DNA of 64,000 nt from Sulfurimonas paralvinellae (GCF_014905135.1 NZ_CP041406.1:1240001-1304000); one strand, 5' to 3'. Positions 8,842 to 18,351 are shown, counted from the stretch's first letter. Translations and numbers: made by a program. Notes: a model not told the origin generated them from the letters alone.

Positions 8842-9438
8842 CTATTTCACTCCGTAATGCATCAAGGCACTTGCGACCTGAGCCAAAGGAGAGTTCGCAC
8901 CGATCATTTCCAATTTATCATGCGCCTCGTCTATCTTACCCTCTTGCATTAACAATACTGCACTCATAACTGTCGCTAAATCTTTGTAAATAGCTTTTTG
9001 CTGTTCTGAATAGTTCTCTAAAGAAGCAACATCTTCTTTGAGTTCAGCCGCCTCATAAGAGGAAACATCATTCACAATCAGTGCTTTGGAGTTCTTGAGT
9101 TTTTCAAGTTCATCTGTATTCTTTTGCGATACTGCCTGCGAATAGACCCAGACATCATGCAGTGCAGGAGAAAGAGTTTCCAACTGTGCAAGAGCAAGCT
9201 TGTCAGCAGGGTTTTTCTGTAGTTGTGCCAGTGTCTCGTTTGCTGATTCTATTCTGTTTTGTTCACTTGCCTGATATCCTAAGTTTGCAACAACGATCAC
9301 GACGATGGCTACAACAGCACCGATAAGCGGTTTTTTATATTTTTTGACAAATCTTTCGGTAATGACCGCTTTTTCAAAAAACTTCTCTTCCGAATTCAAC
9401 TCATCTTTGACCATCTCGATATTTTCTTTTAAACTCAA
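8842..9438 (-). CDS. YfgM-like membrane-anchored TPR protein
   Basis: 198 residues: a short cytoplasmic N-terminus, one transmembrane helix (about 37-55, rich in Val/Ile/Ala), then a periplasmic helical region of TPR type (for example ETLAQLQKNPADKLALAQLE) ending near LAQVASALMHYG. This is the layout of YfgM, which associates with the Sec translocon and periplasmic chaperones in E. coli. It precedes the beta-propeller lipoprotein by three bases, reproducing the E. coli yfgM-bamB pair. It is divergent from gatC with about 105 bases between them. Confidence 0.75.
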   Translation of the reverse strand: MSLKENIEMVKDELNSEEKFFEKAVITERFVKKYKKPLIGAVVAIVVIVVANLGYQASEQNRIESANETLAQLQKNPADKLALAQLETLSPALHDVWVYSQAVSQKNTDELEKLKNSKALIVNDVSSYEAAELKEDVASLENYSEQQKAIYKDLATVMSAVLLMQEGKIDEAHDKLEMIGANSPLAQVASALMHYGVK

Positions 9439-9543
9439 AACTTTTTCCTACTTTTAAAATTGCATAATATTATCGCATAGTTTGTTAAAGTTTCATCAAA
9501 CATATGTTAAAATCTATCAATTAAATTATTATCAGGATGAAAA

Positions 9544-9834
9544 ATGCAAGTAGATGATGCCCTATTAAGTAGACTCGAAAAATTATCTTATCTCAAAGTG
9601 AGCGATGACAAACGCCAAGAGATTATTGAACAACTTTCTCAAATCGTCGGTTTTGTCGACAACTTAAGTGAACTAAACACTGACAATGTCGATGCCGCCT
9701 TTGCCATGAATGATGCTGCTACACCACTTAGAGAAGATATTGTACAGGGTAATCCTGCCATTCATGAAGAGATTCTCAAACATGCACCAAAGAGCGCAGA
9801 TGATTTCTTCATTGTTCCTAAGATTATCGAATAA
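9544..9834 (+). CDS. gatC: Asp-tRNA(Asn)/Glu-tRNA(Gln) amidotransferase subunit C
   Basis: A 96-residue protein of standard GatC length, with the conserved LSKLSYLKVSDDK-like helix near the N-terminus and the LREDIV segment around residues 65-70. GatC stabilises GatA in the GatCAB complex, which makes Gln-tRNA(Gln) and Asn-tRNA(Asn) by transamidation. A GGATG ribosome site precedes the ATG. gatA is not in this window, and gatB lies 53 kb away at its far end, so the three subunit genes are dispersed. It heads a short rightward run with an ArsC-like gene and pilT. Confidence 0.93.
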   Translation: MQVDDALLSRLEKLSYLKVSDDKRQEIIEQLSQIVGFVDNLSELNTDNVDAAFAMNDAATPLREDIVQGNPAIHEEILKHAPKSADDFFIVPKIIE

Positions 9835-9845
9835 GCATACCTAAT

Positions 9846-10190
9846 ATGATTAAAGTATACGGTATAAAAAACTGTGACAGTGTTAAAAAAGCACTCTCAT
9901 TTTTCAAAAAGCACAATATTGCTTATGAGCTTTACGATTTTAAAACGCAAGAACTTCCATGTTCCAAGATAACACAATGGCTGCAAAAAACGAATATTGA
10001 CAAACTTTTCAATGCAAGAAGCACAACCTATCGAAACCTAAAACTTAAAGAGATGAATCTCAGTGATGAAGAAAAAGCCGAGTGGCTCTGCCGTGAAAAC
10101 CTTCTCATAAAAAGACCCGTCATAGAGTTTGACGATAAAGTCATTGTAGGTTATAATGAGCAGGAATATATTGAAAAATTTAATATTTAG
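9846..10190 (+). CDS. ArsC/Spx-family thioredoxin-fold protein
   Basis: 114 residues with a thioredoxin-like fold of the ArsC/YffB group: start MIKVYGIKNCDSVKKA with a single N-terminal Cys (C10), the YDFKTQ stretch and the later KRPVIEFDDKVIVGYNE segment containing the cis-Pro loop. Many YffB-type members are glutathione- or thioredoxin-linked reductases of unknown substrate; there is no arsenic operon here, so arsenate reduction is doubtful. It follows gatC by 11 bases and precedes pilT by 8, so it is co-transcribed. Confidence 0.88.
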   Translation: MIKVYGIKNCDSVKKALSFFKKHNIAYELYDFKTQELPCSKITQWLQKTNIDKLFNARSTTYRNLKLKEMNLSDEEKAEWLCRENLLIKRPVIEFDDKVIVGYNEQEYIEKFNI

Positions 10191-10198
10191 GAGTATCT

Positions 10199-11302
10199 AT
10201 GAGTGAAGAAGTCGCAGCACCATCTGAAAATGCAGGTAAGAAAGTAGACATTAAAAAACTACTCAAAAGTGTTTTGGCATTCAAATCTTCGGACTTACAC
10301 CTTGTTGTCGGAAGTGAACCGCAGATCAGAATAGATAAAGAACTACGTCCTCTCAATCTTCCCGTTTTAAGTGCAAATGATGTCGAAGAGATGGCATACT
10401 CTCTCATCGAAGACAAGCAGAAGAAAGAGTTCGAAGAGCACAATGAACTCGACTTCTCATTCGAGCTGAAAAACATCGGGCGTTTTCGTGCCAACTACTA
10501 CCGCACCATTCATGGTATCGGTTGCGCCTTTCGTATGATTCCTATTGAGATTCCTACGCTTGATGAGTATGGAAATCCTCCGATCTTTAAAGAACTCGTT
10601 AAAAGAGAAAAAGGTCTCATTCTCGTTACCGGTCCTACCGGCTCAGGTAAATCAACAACGCTTGCTTCAATGCTCCATGAGATAAACATGACAGAACGCC
10701 GTCACATCATCACTATTGAAGATCCGGTCGAGTTCGTTCACAAAAACAACAAATCACTCTTCTCACAGCGTGATGTCGGAAGTAATACAGAATCTTTTGC
10801 TGCCGCACTGAAATACTCACTCCGTCAGGATCCTGACATTATCCTCATCGGGGAGATGCGTGATGCCGAAACTATCGGTGCAGCCTTAACAGCCGCAGAA
10901 ACAGGTCACCTTGTATTTGGAACACTCCATACAAACTCTGCTCCGGGTACCATTAACCGTATCATCGATGTTTTCGCCGGTGAAGAACAGGCTCAGATAC
11001 GTGCGCAACTTGCATCTTCTTTGGTTGCTGTTATTTCTCAAACACTTATTCCCCGCATAGGAAGCGGAAAAGTTGCAACACAGGAGATTCTCATCACAAA
11101 TCCTGCGATTCAGAATCAGATTCGTGAAGATAAAGTACACCAGATATACTCACAAATGCAGCTTAACCAACAAGAGACATTTATGACGACACAAACGCAA
11201 CAGCTCATAGAACTGCTTCAAAAAAATGTCATCTCCAAAGAGAATGCCATCAAAAACTCAAACCGTCCGGAAGAGCTGCTTAAAATGATAGAAGGGCTTT
11301 AG
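10199..11302 (+). CDS. pilT: Type IV pilus retraction ATPase PilT
   Basis: 367 residues. Secretion-ATPase domain with Walker A (TGPTGSGKST), Asp box, Walker B (DPDIILIGEMRD) and His box (GHLVFGTLHTN), and an N-terminal PAS-like pilus ATPase domain from about residue 18. It lacks the tetracysteine zinc site of PilB assembly ATPases, which marks it as the retraction type. PilT depolymerises pilin fibres for twitching and DNA uptake. A good AGGAG ribosome site sits 8 bases before ATG. No other pilus genes are in the window. Its presence is relevant to the repeated TGCGTGAG octamer as a possible uptake signal. Confidence 0.95.
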   Translation: MSEEVAAPSENAGKKVDIKKLLKSVLAFKSSDLHLVVGSEPQIRIDKELRPLNLPVLSANDVEEMAYSLIEDKQKKEFEEHNELDFSFELKNIGRFRANYYRTIHGIGCAFRMIPIEIPTLDEYGNPPIFKELVKREKGLILVTGPTGSGKSTTLASMLHEINMTERRHIITIEDPVEFVHKNNKSLFSQRDVGSNTESFAAALKYSLRQDPDIILIGEMRDAETIGAALTAAETGHLVFGTLHTNSAPGTINRIIDVFAGEEQAQIRAQLASSLVAVISQTLIPRIGSGKVATQEILITNPAIQNQIREDKVHQIYSQMQLNQQETFMTTQTQQLIELLQKNVISKENAIKNSNRPEELLKMIEGL

Positions 11303-12309
11303 TCCTTTCTAAAACGTATCATTTTAAAACGCTCACCAAGGAAATTTGGCATAATGAGCATCTTCGCTTTTTCAAGTTCCTGCTTATAGATTCTTTCATC
11401 TGCATTTTTCTGCAGTATCTCAAGAAGCTCCAAAAGTCCCATATTAACTAATGCTGTCATCTGTGCTTTGAACTCGACAAACTTCACTCCTGCTTCTTCA
11501 TAGGCATCTTTAACATGCTCAAAAGTAACATCATAGGTAATATCTGATTTTTTAAACAACTCCTCACGCGCAATATAATCCTCATTATCTTTAGGAAGAA
11601 AAAACGGCAGTACCTTATGCTTTGTATAGACTCTGAGTGAAAAGTCAGGTCTCGCCTGCATCTCTCCATAATCAAAGCTCATGAACTCAAATTTCTCAGC
11701 AGCTCCTGCCATCTCTTTGGCAAAGGCTTCATAGCCAAGTGCTATCTCACCTCTATCCTTATGATACTTTTTCGCTTTTTGTTCCACCCAGAGATCATCT
11801 ATGTCAAACTCTACATTGTGATTTGTAACACTGGCTGTTTTGCCTTTATAATAAAGCTCACAGGGAAAGGCATCAAAGATTTCATTGGCTATGAAAAAAG
11901 CATTCTCTACATGCATCTCACGCAGTGATTTATAGTACGTGAGCGTAACCACATCACCAAAACTCTCAGCAAAATAGTCACGCTGATGTTTTTGCAGATC
12001 GTCAAAACGCTCAATAATGACAAAGTTAAAACTAGAGAGCAGTTCAGGTCGCAGCGTATAGAGAAATTCACATACATCTGCCAAAAAATAGCCATGATGC
12101 GCTCCTATCTCACAGATAGTTGCGTGAGGCTCTAAAAAACCTTCATCGACCAGTGAGATGATATGCTTGGCAATAGTCCCGCCAAAGAACTTACTTGTGG
12201 AAACTGCTGTATAGAAATCACCCTCTTTTCCTATATTTTTATAAGTGGCGTAGTATCCGTCTTCACCATAGAGCCACTCTGTCATATATTCACTAAATCT
12301 TTGTTTCAT
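11299..12309 (-). CDS. SAM-dependent methyltransferase, MidA/NDUFAF7 family
   Basis: 336 residues. N-terminal GKEGDFYTAVSTSKFFG motif, then a Rossmann methyltransferase core with EIGAHHGY (the glycine-rich loop, with His-His in place of the more usual Gly pattern), FFIANEIFDAFP and FDYGE. These are hallmarks of the MidA/NDUFAF7 group, whose eukaryotic member methylates an arginine of the complex I NDUFS2 subunit. A role on NADH dehydrogenase or another protein target is inferred. Its end overlaps the convergent pilT by four bases, and the TolC-like gene lies eight bases upstream. Confidence 0.85.
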   Translation of the reverse strand: MKQRFSEYMTEWLYGEDGYYATYKNIGKEGDFYTAVSTSKFFGGTIAKHIISLVDEGFLEPHATICEIGAHHGYFLADVCEFLYTLRPELLSSFNFVIIERFDDLQKHQRDYFAESFGDVVTLTYYKSLREMHVENAFFIANEIFDAFPCELYYKGKTASVTNHNVEFDIDDLWVEQKAKKYHKDRGEIALGYEAFAKEMAGAAEKFEFMSFDYGEMQARPDFSLRVYTKHKVLPFFLPKDNEDYIAREELFKKSDITYDVTFEHVKDAYEEAGVKFVEFKAQMTALVNMGLLELLEILQKNADERIYKQELEKAKMLIMPNFLGERFKMIRFRKD

Positions 12310-12317
12310 TTAAGTTC

Positions 12318-13553
12318 CTACTCCCCGTTATTTACATACATTTCATAGAGTGTCAATAGTTCCAACTGTTTATCGATCTCATATATCTTTGTATCAAAAT
12401 TTTGAATTGCTAATGAGTTTTTCAAGGTATTGACATCATACTCTGTTTTATACCCTGCTGCATAAAGCTCTTTTGTATCACGAAGCAGTTTTGTATAGAG
12501 TTTAATATTTTCACGGGAAAGGGCTATCTTTTTGTCCACATTTTTTATGTTGTGCATGACCTGTTCAAAAAGAGCGTGAAGTTCTCTCTCTTTATCTTTT
12601 TTGACAACCTGCGACTTAAGATAATCGACCTTTGCAGATTCTATATCACGAAAGGTATTGATATCAAGCGGCATCGAAGCCCGAAGACCATAATCATAAT
12701 AGTTAAGCTCATTAGAACTGTCAAAGAGCTGTCCACCGGCATAGAACTGTTGTCCACTGCTCTTGCTCCAGTTATACCCTGCCGTCAAATTGACACGAGG
12801 CAGATACTTGGCAATACGTACATTTTTTGCATATCTATTCTTTGCCACCTCGGCATCCGTCTTTTTCAACACAATATTGTGTTTGATGAAATCTTCCTGT
12901 GAAATAAATTCCAAATGCGGAATATGCGCAGTTTTATAATCAAGATCACTAAGCGCATGAAACTGGGTAATAAGTTTCTCTTTGGCTGTTTGAATATCAT
13001 AAAGTGCCTGCGTGACAATATTCTTTTGGATGATGGCATTGTCTAAAAATCCCGAGTCAAGTTGTCCGCTGAGATACTCTTCTTGCTTTTGTTTGAGATT
13101 GATATCTGAATTTTCTATCTGCAGAAGCTGTTTCTTTTCTTTAAGTGCCATCTGCTTTATCTGCATCAAGAGAGCTACGGTATCTTTGATCATCTTGCGT
13201 TTGGCAACATCTATACTATAGTCAGAGTAACGCTTACTTGCATTGGCAAATTTAATACCATAGTAGATACCGCCGCTTTGAAAGATCGGCTGATCCATCT
13301 TGATGGCAGCATTTTCATTCTGTTGCTCTTGCTCATAAGGCTTGGAACGCGACAGTGAGTAGTTAATATTTATCGGCGCTATCCATGAGTCTCGCAGTTT
13401 CGAGCTTTCTGCTTCATTCTTTTCATAATCATATGAAAAAGCTTCATTTTTGTATGTTGAAAGATAGCTATTTAAACTTGCATTGTTCTCATTTGCAAAA
13501 AGCGTAACATTACAAAGAAGAAACAGCGCGTGAGAGAGCCTCAAAGCCTTCAT
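12318..13553 (-). CDS. TolC-family outer membrane efflux protein
   Basis: 411 residues with a signal peptide (MKALRLSHALFLL..LFA) and long alpha-helical stretches typical of outer membrane efflux proteins, including repeated AxxxYxxG-like segments (YAAGYKTEYDVNTLKNSL near the C-terminus). It would form the outer membrane duct of a tripartite exporter. Its start lies within the 3' end of argD with a 44-base overlap. The likely periplasmic partner, an HlyD-like protein, lies 3 kb upstream beyond argD and a molybdoenzyme gene; no inner membrane pump is seen. Confidence 0.85.
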   Translation of the reverse strand: MKALRLSHALFLLCNVTLFANENNASLNSYLSTYKNEAFSYDYEKNEAESSKLRDSWIAPININYSLSRSKPYEQEQQNENAAIKMDQPIFQSGGIYYGIKFANASKRYSDYSIDVAKRKMIKDTVALLMQIKQMALKEKKQLLQIENSDINLKQKQEEYLSGQLDSGFLDNAIIQKNIVTQALYDIQTAKEKLITQFHALSDLDYKTAHIPHLEFISQEDFIKHNIVLKKTDAEVAKNRYAKNVRIAKYLPRVNLTAGYNWSKSSGQQFYAGGQLFDSSNELNYYDYGLRASMPLDINTFRDIESAKVDYLKSQVVKKDKERELHALFEQVMHNIKNVDKKIALSRENIKLYTKLLRDTKELYAAGYKTEYDVNTLKNSLAIQNFDTKIYEIDKQLELLTLYEMYVNNGE

Positions 13554-14691
13554 CGATTTCCTCTTTTGTAATTGTAAGCGGCGGTAAGAATCGCAATGTG
13601 TTTCTTCCTGCTTTTAAGACCATAACACCATTTTGGCGTGCTGCATTGATGATATTTGTCAATGTATCAGCATCTTTGACACGTAGTCCGCACATCATGC
13701 CAAACCCGACCTTTTGAATGAAAATATCTTCATATTTTTTATAAAACGATTCAAGAGCATTATTAAACAGCAGGGATGTTATCTCAAGGTCGCCACTTGC
13801 TTTTCGTTCATTAAGAATGTCAACAACTTCGCATACTGCACGACTTGAGAGGTAGTTCCCTCCAAAAGTAGAGCCATGATCTCCTGCAGAGAGAACATTT
13901 TTAAGCGTTGTCATTACAATCCCGACAGGAACACCTCCCCCGACACCTTTGGCAAGAGTGATTATCTCAGGTTCGATTCCATACGCCTGTGACGCCGTGA
14001 ATTCACCGACACGATAGCATCCTGTTTGCACTTCATCGATAATAAGCGGAATCTCTTTTTCTTTTAAAAGCTTGGCAAGTTTTTGCACTTTTTCTTTGTC
14101 CTGTGGTTCGACACCGCCCTCACCCTGAATAAGTTCTATCATGACACCTGCAGTATGATCATCCAAAAGTGATTCTATCTCCTCAATCCCGTCCGCATAG
14201 ACAAAACCATCAGGAAATGGTCCGAAATAATTGTGCATTGACTCCTGTCCTGTAGCTTTGACAGTTGTGATCGTTCGTCCATGAAAAGAGTGATTGAGTG
14301 TAATTATTTTATAACGTTTTATCTCACCGTCACGTTCTCCGTGTTTTCTGGCAATTTTAATGGCACCCTCATTCGCTTCGGCTCCTGAGTTTCCAAAAAA
14401 GCACTGCATATCATAACCGCTTGCTTCAACCACTTTTTGCGCAGCAAGTGCCTGTGGTTCAATGTAGTAAAGATTTGAGATATGTGTGATCGCAGAGACC
14501 TGCTTACAAAGTGCGTCAGCAACACGTTTGTTACCATGACCGACAGATACAACACCGATGCCCGATGTAAAATCGATGTATTTTTTACCGTCAACATCAA
14601 AAAGTGTTGCATTCTCTCCTTTAATAAACTCTACATCTGCACGTGCATACGTAGGAAGAACATATTTTTTATCTATTGCTTTGATATTCAC
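13510..14691 (-). CDS. argD: Acetylornithine/succinyldiaminopimelate-type aminotransferase
   Basis: 393 residues, class III PLP aminotransferase. Visible are the GxGV..GH entry (TSGIGVVSVGHGNKRV), NSGAEANEGAIKIAR, the ELIQGEGGV stretch, IDEVQTG with the PLP-ring Asp, and the Schiff-base lysine in ITLAKGVGGG. ArgD transfers the amino group of glutamate in arginine, and often lysine, biosynthesis. Length and the compact N-terminus fit ArgD rather than BioA, a different copy of which is at 45.5-46.8 kb. The 3' end overlaps the TolC-like gene. Confidence 0.92.
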   Translation of the reverse strand: MNIKAIDKKYVLPTYARADVEFIKGENATLFDVDGKKYIDFTSGIGVVSVGHGNKRVADALCKQVSAITHISNLYYIEPQALAAQKVVEASGYDMQCFFGNSGAEANEGAIKIARKHGERDGEIKRYKIITLNHSFHGRTITTVKATGQESMHNYFGPFPDGFVYADGIEEIESLLDDHTAGVMIELIQGEGGVEPQDKEKVQKLAKLLKEKEIPLIIDEVQTGCYRVGEFTASQAYGIEPEIITLAKGVGGGVPVGIVMTTLKNVLSAGDHGSTFGGNYLSSRAVCEVVDILNERKASGDLEITSLLFNNALESFYKKYEDIFIQKVGFGMMCGLRVKDADTLTNIINAARQNGVMVLKAGRNTLRFLPPLTITKEEIDEGFEALSRAVSSL

Positions 14692-14702
14692 TCTATTTCC
14701 TT

Positions 14703-16448
14703 TTAATCAATTTTTACTATACGTACAAAATTTTCCTGAAAGATTGCATTCTTTCCCTCATACGAGTGCTGTGAACTTGTCAACATATTTACACCTTTTG
14801 CTCCAGAATGCACAAGCACACAATCCTCACGCAGATTATTATTTATCTTAACGACAAACTCTGCTTCTCCTGTGTTTGAAAGCAGTTTCACACGACTGCC
14901 TTCAGTAAATCCGAGCTTGCTGTTGAGATAGAGATGTGAATCCCTGTGAAACTGCGAGTTGAGTGAGGTCGGTGATTTTGTTGTTATAAGATAGAATTCA
15001 CCCTCATCAACTTTCTGCGGTACTTCAAACTCTTCTAAGAAAACGAACTCCCCATCATCTGTATCAAAACCATCTTGATAGGGAATAGTCTCACGGTTTT
15101 CTACTTCAAAACTTCCATCAATCTTCACAATGCCATGATTTTTAAAATGTTCCAGATATTCCATTTCACTTTTCATTGAAACATTAAATTTTTCTGCCAA
15201 AAAAGCAGCCAGATCATATTCGCTGATGCCTATATCATTCTCTTTTTGTTTATGCATTATCATCATGCCGTTATGGGAGTATGAAGTTCTTACATCATCC
15301 TTTTCCAAGAATGTCTTTGCCGGAATGACAAGGTCGGCGATTTCACTGGTCTCATTTTCATACAATCCAAAATAGATAACATTCTCTGTCTTTTCTATAC
15401 TTTGACGAACCCGTGAACTCTCTGGCATCTGAGACAGAGGATTTGACCCCTGAATAAAGACAGTCTTAAATTCATCGAACGGAGCATTTACCTTAGAGAC
15501 TCTTTTTGCTTTTTTTGTTTCAAAAGGTGATGTTATCGCTTCTTGTGAATTACCGAGATAGGCAACGCCGCACCCCTCTTTGCCAAACAGACCAAATCCT
15601 ACAGCCAAAGCATCGATCGCACGCATCACATCAGCACCGTCGCGATACTTTTGTATCCCAACACCACAGACAATAGCTGTCTTTTTGCCGATGACATGAT
15701 GCAGAAAGTCTCCTATCTGTCCAAGCGTCATTCCGATATCTTCAAGAATTGCCTTTATACGGATCGTCTGCGTGAGCTCATAGTAATCTTCATATTCACT
15801 TGCAAACTCTTTTAAAAATTCATCATCACCGGCATCTTCAATATGCAAAAAACGATACAGCAGCATTGCTAAAAAGATATCCGTATGCGGTTTTATCTGA
15901 ATGAACAGATCTGCCTGCTGGGCTATTTTTGTTTTTACCGGATCGATTACGATAATAGTCTTATCTTTTAAAAGCGGTAAAATATGTGAAGAGGTCACAT
16001 GCGGATTTCTACCCCAAAAAACGACTACTTCTGATTTTGCTATCTCGCGTAAAGGCATATTTTTATTACTGCCTCTGCCTTCTATGATACCGGCTTCACC
16101 TGCACCGTCACATAATGAGCCATTTGTAAGATACGTTCCGATTTGCGCCATAACATGGTCGGTAACACCCTGCATCAATGCAAAATTACCACTGCCCCGG
16201 TAATGCAGTATCTCACTTTTAAGTGTCGAAGAAAAAATATCCGCAAGCTTCTCTAAAGCTTCATCAATGCTTATCTCTTGACCTTTATAGCGTGGTTTTT
16301 CTATTCTTGCGTGAGATTCATAATGATTCAAGTGAGGACATAAAAATCCATTTGTATGCCCGTCTTTAAATGCTTTTAATTTACCTTCATCATATACGAT
16401 ACCGCAGGCATCATAACAATCAAGCGGACAAGCTGTAATTTTACTCAT
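14703..16448 (-). CDS. Molybdopterin-dependent oxidoreductase with N-terminal 4Fe-4S site
   Basis: 581 residues. Four cysteines C7, C11, C15 and C37 form an iron-sulfur site of the CPLDCYDAC type. The molybdopterin core follows with ..FALMQG.., VFWGRNPHVTSSH and VFIQGSNPLSQMP segments, and a C-terminal dinucleotide-binding domain (LITTKSPTSLNSQ). There is no Tat signal, so it is cytoplasmic. The family is related to formate dehydrogenase and YoaE-like enzymes; substrate unknown. No electron-transfer subunit is adjacent. It ends 11 bases before argD and begins one base after the stop of the HlyD-like gene. Confidence 0.88.
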   Translation of the reverse strand: MSKITACPLDCYDACGIVYDEGKLKAFKDGHTNGFLCPHLNHYESHARIEKPRYKGQEISIDEALEKLADIFSSTLKSEILHYRGSGNFALMQGVTDHVMAQIGTYLTNGSLCDGAGEAGIIEGRGSNKNMPLREIAKSEVVVFWGRNPHVTSSHILPLLKDKTIIVIDPVKTKIAQQADLFIQIKPHTDIFLAMLLYRFLHIEDAGDDEFLKEFASEYEDYYELTQTIRIKAILEDIGMTLGQIGDFLHHVIGKKTAIVCGVGIQKYRDGADVMRAIDALAVGFGLFGKEGCGVAYLGNSQEAITSPFETKKAKRVSKVNAPFDEFKTVFIQGSNPLSQMPESSRVRQSIEKTENVIYFGLYENETSEIADLVIPAKTFLEKDDVRTSYSHNGMMIMHKQKENDIGISEYDLAAFLAEKFNVSMKSEMEYLEHFKNHGIVKIDGSFEVENRETIPYQDGFDTDDGEFVFLEEFEVPQKVDEGEFYLITTKSPTSLNSQFHRDSHLYLNSKLGFTEGSRVKLLSNTGEAEFVVKINNNLREDCVLVHSGAKGVNMLTSSQHSYEGKNAIFQENFVRIVKID

Positions 16449-16449
16449 A

Positions 16450-17244
16450 CTACTCCTCTCTCAAGTCAACTTTTACTAATTTTGAAAAAACTTTTGGCGG
16501 ATCGATAACTATCTGGACTTTATACTTTGAAATATTGACACTATCAGCAATATCCAAAACCCTTGAAACACGGTACGATGTTTTTTTGCCGTTAATATAA
16601 ACCACTTTGTTTTGAATGTTTTGAAGTTCATCTGCATCTACATAGATACTCAACAATCCCTTTGAAATGTCAGCAACCTGCGCCAGAGGTGTTGCCATAT
16701 TCACAACCTGTCCCTCCTTTACAGCTACAGAGTAAAGAACAAAACCTTTTTGGGTTACTTTTTTATCACGGATGCTTTTTTCCAACTGTATGCGGCGCAA
16801 TTGCAAATCAGCAAGAGAATTCTTTAACGAATATATCTCTTTTTGTGTTGCATTGTAACTATTTTCACTCGCTACGAGATCATAAAACTCTCTATCTTTG
16901 TCTATACGTGATTTAATCTTCAATGCCTCTGTCTTTTTGTAGTTTAGGCGTTTTTTTTCTAAAACAGCCTCCAAATTTTTTAAGATTTTTTCATTAATGA
17001 GCAACGTTTCTTGAAGATGCTGCATCTTTTTCTTTATATCAACAAGTTCTGCATTATCAATTTCTGCATCAATAATAATGAAAGGTTTTGATGAAAGTCT
17101 TTTCCCGATAAGATTCTCATCGACAAAAAGAATTTCTCCTGTCACGTTTGAAGATATATTTTTAAATTTATATGGTTCTACTTTTGAGTAGTGTACTTCA
17201 GCCACTAAGAGAGTCGATAAAATAAGATAAAATAAGATTCTCAC
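16450..17244 (-). CDS. HlyD-like periplasmic adaptor protein
   Basis: 264 residues starting at GTG; the start codon is part of a TGCGTGAG octamer copy at 17240. A short signal peptide is followed by a beta region, a long coiled coil (about residues 65-160, rich in Lys/Leu/Glu), then a half-lipoyl-like strand segment (VKEGQVVNMATPLAQVADI) and a beta-barrel end. This is the hairpin layout of membrane fusion proteins that connect an inner membrane pump to TolC. No pump is adjacent, but a TolC-like gene lies downstream in the same direction. The substrate is unknown. Confidence 0.75.
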   Translation of the reverse strand: MRILFYLILSTLLVAEVHYSKVEPYKFKNISSNVTGEILFVDENLIGKRLSSKPFIIIDAEIDNAELVDIKKKMQHLQETLLINEKILKNLEAVLEKKRLNYKKTEALKIKSRIDKDREFYDLVASENSYNATQKEIYSLKNSLADLQLRRIQLEKSIRDKKVTQKGFVLYSVAVKEGQVVNMATPLAQVADISKGLLSIYVDADELQNIQNKVVYINGKKTSYRVSRVLDIADSVNISKYKVQIVIDPPKVFSKLVKVDLREE

Positions 17245-17327
17245 GCAATCATGCCTTTTTATATTGTCAGTATACTTATTTTAACATTTCCTAGCTAATA
17301 TTCAAGCATATTTCATTTTATTTTTGG

Positions 17328-17333
17328 TACTAT
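17328..17333 (+). promoter_or_regulatory. Candidate -10 element upstream of cheV
   Basis: TACTAT preceded by a T-rich tract, as is usual for Campylobacterota sigma-70 promoters that lack a clear -35 box. It lies 28 bases before the cheV ATG in a divergent gap. Confidence 0.4.
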
Positions 17334-17361
17334 TAAGGCATCTTTAACAAAAAGGTCTTCG

Positions 17362-18306
17362 ATGTCTGTACTTGATAATGTTGATGCTGCTACAAACCTA
17401 GCAAAAAATAATGAGTTGCAACTTTTAGTTTTTCGTGTCAGCGAAAAAAAGGACTCTGCATACTATGCTATCAATGTATTCAAAACACGAGAGGTTGTTG
17501 AAGCAAAAAATCATTATCTGACACAGATACCTTCACCCCATCCGCTGCTTGAAGGAACCATCATTCTTCGAGGCCTGCAGATTCCTATATTGAATCTTCC
17601 GGCATGGCTCGGCGTAACACTCACAAAAGAGGAAATCGAACGCTCAAATATTCTCGTTTGTGATTTTAACGGTGTCATCATCGGTCTTCGCATCATGTCA
17701 GCATATAGAGTTATCAAAAAGAACTGGAATGAGATGCATGCGCCTGATAGCTACAGACTCAAAGAAGACGGTGTCGTGATGAATGATACACGTCTTGAAG
17801 ACGGTTCACTTTGTCTGATTCTGGACTATGAAAAACTCCTGGCAGATGTTCTGCCACAGGCTCTTGTCGACATAGACAGAGACACGGAACTATTAAAAGA
17901 GATCGAAATTCCAGATAAACTCAAATACGGAACAGTTCTTGTTGCAGAAGATTCAAAAACAGCACAGAGACACCTTGTCCAGCTCTTTGCCAAAGCAAAT
18001 ATTGATATGAAACTTTTTGATAACGGAAAAAAACTCATTGATTATATCAATGAACTTGATGAAACACAAATTGACAAAATTCCTGCAATTATTACAGATA
18101 TCGAGATGCCGGAAATGTCAGGATTCACCGTAGTGAAACTCCTCAAATCAAACAACAAGACAAGAAATATACCAATAATCGTCAACTCTTCCATGACAGG
18201 TGATAATAATAAACGTGAAGCACAAACACTTGGTGCAGACGGCTTCATCGACAAAACAAAAAGTCATAATGTCATCCCGCTCATTGCATCAGTAATGCAA
18301 AAATAA
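17362..18306 (+). CDS. cheV: Chemotaxis coupling protein CheV
   Basis: 314 residues. CheW-like domain (about 17-165) followed by a response-regulator receiver domain (about 188-312). In the receiver E196/D197 form the acidic pocket, D246 (ITDIEMPEMSGF) is the phosphoacceptor, and a Thr/Ser (NSSMTG) and Lys (IDKTKS) complete the active site. CheV couples chemoreceptors to CheA and is modulated by phosphorylation; epsilon-proteobacteria often have more than one copy. An AAAAGG ribosome site precedes the ATG. It is monocistronic, divergent from the HlyD-like gene and convergent with oadB. Confidence 0.95.
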   Translation: MSVLDNVDAATNLAKNNELQLLVFRVSEKKDSAYYAINVFKTREVVEAKNHYLTQIPSPHPLLEGTIILRGLQIPILNLPAWLGVTLTKEEIERSNILVCDFNGVIIGLRIMSAYRVIKKNWNEMHAPDSYRLKEDGVVMNDTRLEDGSLCLILDYEKLLADVLPQALVDIDRDTELLKEIEIPDKLKYGTVLVAEDSKTAQRHLVQLFAKANIDMKLFDNGKKLIDYINELDETQIDKIPAIITDIEMPEMSGFTVVKLLKSNNKTRNIPIIVNSSMTGDNNKREAQTLGADGFIDKTKSHNVIPLIASVMQK

Positions 18307-18351
18307 ATAAAGAAAAGACAATCTAAAATATTTAATAAACAAAAAATTTAA

